Below, one piece after another: positions 59,202 to 64,000 of a stretch of DNA of 64,000 nucleotides. The DNA is from an uncultured Coriobacteriaceae bacterium. GTDB taxonomy: Bacteria; Actinomycetota; Coriobacteriia; Coriobacteriales; Atopobiaceae. Under the pieces are notes generated by a model. That model worked only from the letters and a program-made list of their open reading frames with translations. It was not told the DNA's origin and ran no database searches. Each line of letters begins with the position of its first letter. The stretch's first letter is position 1. The stretch is from positions 1 to 64,000 of the forward strand of contig CADBDT010000005.1 of the NCBI GenBank assembly GCA_902793465.1, written 5' to 3'. Position numbers and translations under genes: made by a program.

Positions 59202-60167
59202 CTAGTCTCGATTCCGCTGGTCAAGCCACGCCTCTGCGCGCACGCGGGCGTTCTTTCGGATGTTAAGGAAGAAGAACGAGTAGTCGCACCCGTGATAGCT
59301 CGCCGGACCAAAGACCGACTCGAGCCTCTTGAGTCCCGGAATCGCCGTAATTGCGCACTTCTCTAGCTTTGGATTTGCGACCACGACGGTTCCCCGCTCC
59401 AGGTCAATTGTGGCGTCGGCGTTTACGGGCAGCTTCTTTAGTCTGGGCAGCAACAGCGAGGGCATGTAGGACCCCAGGTTGAATGCCGCGGCTGCAGGGG
59501 TGTCATCCGTGCGCCAGTTCAGCGGGTTGATGGAAATCGCCCCAGGCGCGACCACAAGGGAGTCGTGTCCCTTGTTGGCTGGCCCCTCCGTGTTCCACGA
59601 GACCACGACGCCCAGGTCGTCTTCCGCCTGCGCCGCCCGCACATGAGGGTTTTCCTCGAGGTACTTGTGCGTAAGGGAGTCGCCCAAGCAGTAAGCCGCA
59701 ATCATGTTGGCGTAGTGCTCGGGATGCTCCTTCATGTACTCCGACAAGACCATGTAACTCAGGCGCGACCCCTGCGAGTGTCCTGCCAGGAAGTACGGCC
59801 GCCCTTGGTTGAGGTGCTCGAAGTAGTAGTCGAGTGCGGCGTAGACGTCCGTCCGTGGCTCGGCCCACTCTGCCGCGTCCACCTCCTCAAAGCTCATCTG
59901 CGATAACTTGGTGCCGTTTACCTGTCGCCAGCACGGCGCGAAGATGTTGGCGACTGGCTCGAACGCAGAGGCCTGCTGGGCAAGGTTGCGTTTTGCAAAC
60001 ATTACCATGGTTGGTTCGTCCACCGCGCATATGGTTCCCGCCATGGGGTTCTCGCAGCTCGACGGATACAGGAACAGAAGGTCAACGTCCTTGTTGGGGT
60101 TGTTCGGGCAGGCCAGCCAGTGCTTTGGATCGGAGTAGTCCGTTGGCGTGCCCACGAATGGCTTCAT
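59202..60167 (-). CDS. DUF3089-type alpha/beta hydrolase
   Basis: ATG 60167 follows AAAGGAAC. 321 residues. Nucleophile elbow LAGHSQGSRLSYMV, with the rest of the fold and a distal His likely in YHGCDYSFFF. The DUF3089 pattern (LLFLYPSSC near the N-terminus, FAPCWRQVN) is visible. It is lipase/esterase-like; there is no signal peptide, so it is cytoplasmic. It opens the eight-gene operon; an esterase would fit trimming or releasing an ester intermediate. Confidence 0.75.
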   Translation of the reverse strand: MKPFVGTPTDYSDPKHWLACPNNPNKDVDLLFLYPSSCENPMAGTICAVDEPTMVMFAKRNLAQQASAFEPVANIFAPCWRQVNGTKLSQMSFEEVDAAEWAEPRTDVYAALDYYFEHLNQGRPYFLAGHSQGSRLSYMVLSEYMKEHPEHYANMIAAYCLGDSLTHKYLEENPHVRAAQAEDDLGVVVSWNTEGPANKGHDSLVVAPGAISINPLNWRTDDTPAAAAFNLGSYMPSLLLPRLKKLPVNADATIDLERGTVVVANPKLEKCAITAIPGLKRLESVFGPASYHGCDYSFFFLNIRKNARVRAEAWLDQRNRD

Positions 60168-60332
60168 GTGTGATGTTCCTTTCTGGCCGGGGCAAAAAGA
60201 CGCCCCGCTGGCATCCCGCAAAGTTGACCTGGCTGCTTCTTATGCTCGCGAAATTGCAGTGCCAACATTATAAAGTACTAACAAGGCCACGCTATTTTCT
60301 CCTCCGCACTTTGGATGCCCCTCGACAGCTTT

Positions 60333-60457
60333 TTTGGTTGCTGTTCACGGGCTGGCCACAAGCCACGTAAATCGATGGTCGGCGGTAACCTCTCAAAGGG
60401 GGTACTCCCCCTTGAGAGGTTGGCATATTCTGGCCGGCCCGTGAACAGTAACCTTTT
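60333..60457. repeat. long hairpin with inner palindrome shared with 24901-24932
   Basis: Outer arms GGTTGCTGTTCACGGGCTGG and its complement (GTGAACAGTAACC, end near 60453) enclose the palindrome AACCTCTCAAAGGGGG ... CCCCCTTGAGAGGTT (60385-60419). The T runs outside suggest terminator activity on both strands. It is located between the divergently transcribed operon and the azlCD genes. Confidence 0.75.
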
Positions 60458-60538
60458 TTGCATGCGGCTGGTTCCAATCCGCTGAGCTTTGGGGTAGCAT
60501 CCCCCTGTACGGACTCGCTTCTGTGGCTAGGGGGTTGG

Positions 60539-61306
60539 ATGGCCCGAAATGCTACCGGTGTTTTTGCACGGCATGGCAAGGCGATAAAAGAGGGCTTTCG
60601 CGACGGCGTGCCCATTGGGGCGGGCTACTTCGTGGTGGCCTTCTCGCTGGGCATCGCCGCAAGGAGCGCTGGCCTTACCCCATGGGAGGGCTTTGTTGCA
60701 AGCTTGCTCAACAATGCCTCTGCTGGCGAGTATGCCGCGTTTACCCTTATTGCCGCCCATGCCTCCTACCTGGAGCTCGCGGTGGTAACGTTTATTACCA
60801 ACGCGCGCTACCTGCTAATGAGCACGGCGCTTAGCCAGCGGTTCTCTCCCAAGACGGGGACGCTGCACCGCGTGCTGGTTGGCTTCGACGTTACCGACGA
60901 GCTCTTTGGCATTGCCATTGCCAGGCCCGGCATGGTCGATCCCTTCTATTCGTACGGCGCGTTTGTCCCTGCGCTCACGGGCTGGTCCACCGGTACCGCC
61001 CTGGGCATCGTTATGGGCAACGTCCTGCCAACGCGTGCGGTAAGCGCGCTCTCGGTGGCACTCTTTGGCATGTTTCTGGCAATTATCATTCCTCCCGCAC
61101 GGCAGAACCGCGTCGTGCTCGGGTGTGTGGTCGTTAGCTTTCTTGCGAGCCTCGTCTTTACGGTCGCGCCGGCTTTCGCGAGCATCTCGGCCGGGACCCG
61201 CACCATTATCCTAACGGTGGCCATATCCTCGCTGGCGGCGCTGCTCTTTCCCGTGTCGGACGAGGAGCTGAGGCATGGGGAGGGGGAGGATGCCGATGCA
61301 GCATAG
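60539..61306 (+). CDS. azlC: branched-chain amino acid exporter subunit AzlC
   Basis: ATG 60539 is preceded by TAGGGGGTTGG. 255 residues with about six to seven helices. AzlC pattern: GVPIGAGYFVVAFSLGI, NNASAGEYAAFTLIA, TNARYLLMSTALSQRF and FDVTDELFGIA. With AzlD it forms a LIV-E type exporter of branched-chain amino acids or analogues. The stop overlaps the azlD start. Confidence 0.92.
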   Translation: MARNATGVFARHGKAIKEGFRDGVPIGAGYFVVAFSLGIAARSAGLTPWEGFVASLLNNASAGEYAAFTLIAAHASYLELAVVTFITNARYLLMSTALSQRFSPKTGTLHRVLVGFDVTDELFGIAIARPGMVDPFYSYGAFVPALTGWSTGTALGIVMGNVLPTRAVSALSVALFGMFLAIIIPPARQNRVVLGCVVVSFLASLVFTVAPAFASISAGTRTIILTVAISSLAALLFPVSDEELRHGEGEDADAA

Positions 61307-61604
61307 CAACCTCATATACATTGCCGTAATGTCGGCGGTCACGCTATCCGTAAAGATCCTGCCTCTCACGCTTATCCGTCGTCCCATAAAGAGCCGCTTC
61401 GTGCGCTCGTTCTTGTACTACGTTCCCTACGTGACGCTTGCGGTCATGACCTTTCCGGCCATCGTGCAGGCCACCGACGTGCCGCTTGCGGGCGCCATTG
61501 CCCTTGTTGCGGGCATCGTTGCAGCTTGGTTTGGGGCGAGCCTCTTTAAGGTTGCGGCCACGTGCTGCATCCTGGTGTTTGTTATCGAGCTCATTATGCT
61601 CTGA
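61296..61604 (+). CDS. azlD: branched-chain amino acid exporter subunit AzlD
   Basis: ATG 61296 has GGGGGAGG six bases before it (ATG 61290 abuts that site). 102 residues with three or four membrane helices and the AzlD pattern SVKILPLTLIRRP, VPYVTLAVMTFPAI. Its start lies inside the end of azlC (11-base overlap), so the two are coupled. Confidence 0.9.
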   Translation: MQHSNLIYIAVMSAVTLSVKILPLTLIRRPIKSRFVRSFLYYVPYVTLAVMTFPAIVQATDVPLAGAIALVAGIVAAWFGASLFKVAATCCILVFVIELIML

Positions 61605-61690
61605 GCGGGAAAGCGTCTTTGCCGAGGATTGCGACTGTCGCATTACGCGCTGCTGCGTTTATTTGCGCCTATCGCCCATGTGCGCCCTCT

Positions 61691-61718
61691 TTGTGTCGTG
61701 CAAATGGAGTAGGATAAT
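61691..61718 (+). promoter_or_regulatory. promoter of the iron alcohol dehydrogenase gene
   Basis: TTGTGT at 61691-61696, a 16-base spacer and GATAAT at 61713-61718, about 43 bases upstream of the start codon. Confidence 0.55.
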
Positions 61719-61760
61719 GCGACAGCGTGAACGGTTTAATCCGAGAAAGGACAAGAGCTT

Positions 61761-62975
61761 ATGGGACGTTTTACCAACCCGCGTGACCTGTACTTTGGCG
61801 AGGGTGCTCGCCACGAGGTAAAGAACTTCAAGGGCAGCCGTGCCATGATAGTTTCGGGCGGCTCCAGCATGCGCCGTGGTGGCTTCCTCGGCGAGCTCGA
61901 GGACGACCTCAAGGCTGCCGGCATGGAGGTTGCACTGTTCGAGGGCGTGGAGTCCGACCCCAGCGTGGAAACCGTAATGAAGGGCGCTCAGGCCATGGCC
62001 GAGTTTAAGCCCGACTGGATTGTTGCCATTGGCGGTGGCTCGCCCATCGACGCGGCAAAGGCCATGTGGATTAAGTACGAGTACCCCGAGACCACCTTCG
62101 AGGACATGTGCGTTGTGTTTGGCCTGCCCAAGCTGCGCACCAAGGCCAAGTTCTGCGCCATTAGCTCCACCAGCGGCACGGCTACCGAGGTAACCGCGTT
62201 CTCGATTATTACCAACTACGAACAGGGCATAAAGTATCCCATCGCAGACTTCGAGATTACCCCCGACGTCGCAATCGTGGACCCCGAGATTACCTATACC
62301 ATGCCCGCCAAGCTCTGCGCCCACACCGGCATGGACGCGCTCACCCATGCAATCGAGGCCTATGTGTCCATCGCCGCCAGTCCTTACACCGATGCCAACG
62401 CCCTCTACGCTATGCGCGAGATCGTTGAGTGGCTGCCCAAGAGCTACACCGGCGACAAGGAGGCTCGCAAGCACATGCACGACGCGCAGTGCATCGCAGG
62501 CATCGCGTTCTCCAGCGGCCTTCTGGGCATCGTTCACTCCATGGCTCACAAGACCGGCGCCGCCTTTAGCGGTGGCCACATTATCCACGGTTGCGCCAAC
62601 GCCATGTACCTGGGCAAGGTTATCCAGTTTAACGCCAAGGACGACCGTGCGCGCAGCCGCTACGCATACATTGCCAAGGAGGTCTTCCACCTGGACGGCG
62701 AGACCGAGGAAGAGCTCGTACAGGCCCTCGTGCAAATGATCCGCGACATCAACGACAAGATCGACATTCCGCAGGGCATCAAGAACTACGGCCAGGGTGG
62801 CGTAAAGTCCGACACCTCGATCATCGACGAGAAGGAGTTCTTCGACAAGGCTCCCGAGGTTGCCGTAAACGCCATCGCCGACGCCTGCACCGGCTCCAAC
62901 CCGCGCCAGCCGACGCCCGAGGAGATGGAGCGCCTGCTCGACTGCGTCTACAACGATAAGGACGTGGACTTCTAG
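61761..62975 (+). CDS. iron-containing alcohol dehydrogenase
   Basis: ATG after GAGAAAGGACAAGAGC. 404 residues. NAD(P)-binding AIGGGSPIDAAKA (near residue 95), the metal-binding region GMDALTHAIEAYVS and HSMAHKTGAAFSGGH, the typical His ligands of Fe2+ enzymes. It is probably a butanol/ethanol-type dehydrogenase that reoxidises NADH in fermentation. Codon use is strongly biased (AAG, GGC, ATC), as for highly expressed genes. A terminator follows. Confidence 0.92.
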   Translation: MGRFTNPRDLYFGEGARHEVKNFKGSRAMIVSGGSSMRRGGFLGELEDDLKAAGMEVALFEGVESDPSVETVMKGAQAMAEFKPDWIVAIGGGSPIDAAKAMWIKYEYPETTFEDMCVVFGLPKLRTKAKFCAISSTSGTATEVTAFSIITNYEQGIKYPIADFEITPDVAIVDPEITYTMPAKLCAHTGMDALTHAIEAYVSIAASPYTDANALYAMREIVEWLPKSYTGDKEARKHMHDAQCIAGIAFSSGLLGIVHSMAHKTGAAFSGGHIIHGCANAMYLGKVIQFNAKDDRARSRYAYIAKEVFHLDGETEEELVQALVQMIRDINDKIDIPQGIKNYGQGGVKSDTSIIDEKEFFDKAPEVAVNAIADACTGSNPRQPTPEEMERLLDCVYNDKDVDF

Positions 62976-63008
62976 GATATTTTCAAGCAATCAGTTGGCT
63001 TGTGGCTA

Positions 63009-63050
63009 AAGGGGGGACGCAGCTCGATGAGGCGCGCCCCTCCTTTTCTT
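63009..63050 (+). terminator. intrinsic-like terminator after the alcohol dehydrogenase gene
   Basis: GGGGGGACGC, a ten-base loop, then GGCGCGCCCCTCC followed by TTTTCTT. It lies 34 bases after the stop codon. Confidence 0.55.
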
Positions 63051-63188
63051 AGGTTGCCGCTTTTTGTACGTGTTCATACGATAGACGGCCATAATCGAAC
63101 GTTGCTACGCTCGCTAACAAATGCACGGAGTGCACAAATACATAAATATTCGAAAAAGCCCAGTTGGCAACAGAGCACAAAGGGCCGT

Positions 63189-63340
63189 TTTTGTAGTTGT
63201 GTTCTGGAGAACTGTTTCACGAGAACACAACTACAAAATCAGTACATCAAAAACGGTAAAAAGCCAGTTGTTTTGCTTTCAAGAACACCGTCAAGTGTAG
63301 TTGTGTGCGCTTCATTTTTCTGAAAGAGTTCACAACTACA
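63189..63340. repeat. alternating-word hairpin locus (word TTTGTAGTTGTGTTCT)
   Basis: The word occurs in +,-,+,- order at 63189-63205, 63222-63238, 63296-63305 and 63331-63340 (the last two shorter). CCGTTTTT at 63185 and AAAAACGG at 63249 extend the first hairpin. CGAAAAAGCCCAGTTGGC (63151-63168) and AAAAAGCCAGTTG (63258-63270) flank it. The first is nearly identical to the motif at 15791-15808. No gene was found in 63051-63527. Confidence 0.7.
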
Positions 63341-63527
63341 AATCGGGGCATACGTGAGGTTCTAAGCTATCGCGAATGCGGGTACTTTATGTTAAATACA
63401 TTATAAGAATTCTCAAAGTGGCCGCGACGAAAGTGTCTTGGCCCGCTCGCTGTGCCTCACGTGTCCAAAAGCGTGGCAGGCACTTTCGAACAGCCTCGGG
63501 CAAGGCCCCGCCGAACCCCGTCTTTCG

Positions 63528-63533
63528 TATAAT
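63528..63533 (+). promoter_or_regulatory. -10 element TATAAT of the last gene
   Basis: TATAAT lies 37 bases before the start at 63571; no clear -35 hexamer is seen. Confidence 0.45.
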
Positions 63534-63570
63534 GGCACAAGAAATACCAACCGCTTGTAAGGAGAAGACC

Positions 63571-64000
63571 ATGCCGGCTATACCCTTGGACTACCAGGCA
63601 GACGTTTTGCGCGTGGACTTGCGAAAGATGGGCTGCACGCGAATAATCCTGCTTGGCAACGACGCTCACATGGCTTCCGGTGGCCTGCGGACGGCGCTCG
63701 CTAAGTGGGGCCTGCAGGTGTTCGTGCCACCCGAGGGGAAGCGCGCATGGATTGCCAGCCTCGCGGACGCGCCAGTCGAGGTCGCGGACTCAGCAGACGT
63801 AGACCGACTGCGAACGCTGTTGGCAGACGGCATCGACCACGGAGTGGAGGCAATCGTTGCCGTAAGCAAGCAGCTTGCCGCTGTGGTGGAGGCGTGCGAG
63901 CTTCCCGTTCCCATGCTTACGTACAATCCACGGGGGAGTGTTGTTCCACTTAAAAATGTTGTTTTCGATATGGGCGGGGTTCTGTTTAGGTGGGATCCCC
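63571..64000 (+). CDS. racemase-like domain fused to a HAD hydrolase, partial
   Basis: ATG 63571 follows AAGGAGAAGACC and the gene runs off the window. The first ~125 residues look like half of an Asp/Glu-racemase-type fold (RIILLGNDAHMASGGLR, LQVFVPPEGKRAWI) without the catalytic Cys motifs I would expect (SKQLAAVV where a GCT-type motif should be). From about residue 130 a HAD domain starts: NVVFDMGGVLFRWDP with the nucleophile Asp in the D-x-G-x-V pattern. A degenerate sensor domain on a phosphatase is possible. Confidence 0.6.
   Translation, partial: MPAIPLDYQADVLRVDLRKMGCTRIILLGNDAHMASGGLRTALAKWGLQVFVPPEGKRAWIASLADAPVEVADSADVDRLRTLLADGIDHGVEAIVAVSKQLAAVVEACELPVPMLTYNPRGSVVPLKNVVFDMGGVLFRWDP

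Noticed and set aside
1-64000. tRNA, rRNA or tmRNA genes
   Set aside because: No CCA-ended cloverleaf with a T-loop GTTCGA-type core and no rRNA signature was seen on reading; a covariance search was not possible.

Overview
The window looks like chromosomal DNA of a GC-rich, low-oxygen Actinomycetota, most likely Coriobacteriia (Olsenella/Atopobiaceae-like). This is inferred from several things together: a cytochrome b-FrdA-FrdB respiratory set with an unusual flavoprotein, an iron alcohol dehydrogenase with highly expressed-type codon use, multidomain GGDEF/EAL proteins, LPXTG-like surface proteins, several Nif11-type small peptides, and a MurE with the meso-diaminopimelate motif. No rRNA or tRNA gene was seen. 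Species assignment is not possible from sequence reading alone.

Layout. 1-20 kb is accessory-like and full of broken genes: a DUF4143 tail, a phage-portal-like N-terminus present twice and flanking a 2-kb block, a PD-(D/E)XK tail, an internally deleted AlbA/RecG-like gene, and a chimera of an FtsX-type permease with a P-type ATPase. Intact genes among them encode a sortase-type surface protein, a lipoprotein tyrosine phosphatase, a CDP-alcohol phosphatidyltransferase, a 1298-aa EAL/GGDEF protein, an SDR, an orphan Nif11 peptide, a PAP2 phosphatase with a membrane XRE regulator, and two DJ-1/PfpI proteins with an RpiR regulator. 20-34 kb holds an ABC ATPase, a TRIC-type channel, AbrB plus an MGT-type glycosyltransferase, a SixA-CHAD protein, a core-less Nif11 protein next to a protein of unknown family, acetyltransferases, an Imm32-like protein, a DUF362 protein, a histidine acid phosphatase, and a hybrid sensor kinase. 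35.2-38.1 kb is a compact RiPP locus (Nif11-leader precursor, unknown-family protein, radical SAM/SPASM maturase). 38-52 kb carries a metallo-hydrolase, KptA, SdhCAB, a HAD phosphatase, a nuclease-helicase, a ComEC-like hydrolase and a PTS IIB-ROK fusion. 52.5-60.2 kb is one eight-gene leftward operon (DUF3089 hydrolase, membrane protein, acetyltransferase, glutaminase-less asparagine-synthetase-like enzyme, PgeF, MATE exporter fused to an ATPase-like domain, C39-like protease, MurE). 60.5-64 kb has AzlCD, an iron alcohol dehydrogenase and the start of a racemase-like/HAD fusion.

The intergenic space is unusual. Palindromic elements recur: a ~100-nt hairpin with GGGGATACTCCCC arms and a nearly constant interior (43.9, 49.7 and 51.9 kb; a divergent relative at 30.8 kb), a second palindrome shared by 24.9 and 60.4 kb, and a GGACCAC...GTGGTCC family. 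A further class has a locus-specific word occurring four times in +,-,+,- orientation (15.8, 31.0, 63.2 kb). The extreme case is an array at 39.7-40.25 kb with an exact 73-bp period and eight units, each a hairpin.

The two most promising systems are (i) the Nif11/SPASM locus, whose middle protein appears to belong to the same family as the protein beside the core-less Nif11 gene at 25.2 kb, so that Nif11 protein plus this family occurs twice, and (ii) the MurE/PgeF/asparagine-synthetase-like/MATE-ATPase operon, which reads as a peptidoglycan-precursor or small-peptide pathway with its own exporter.
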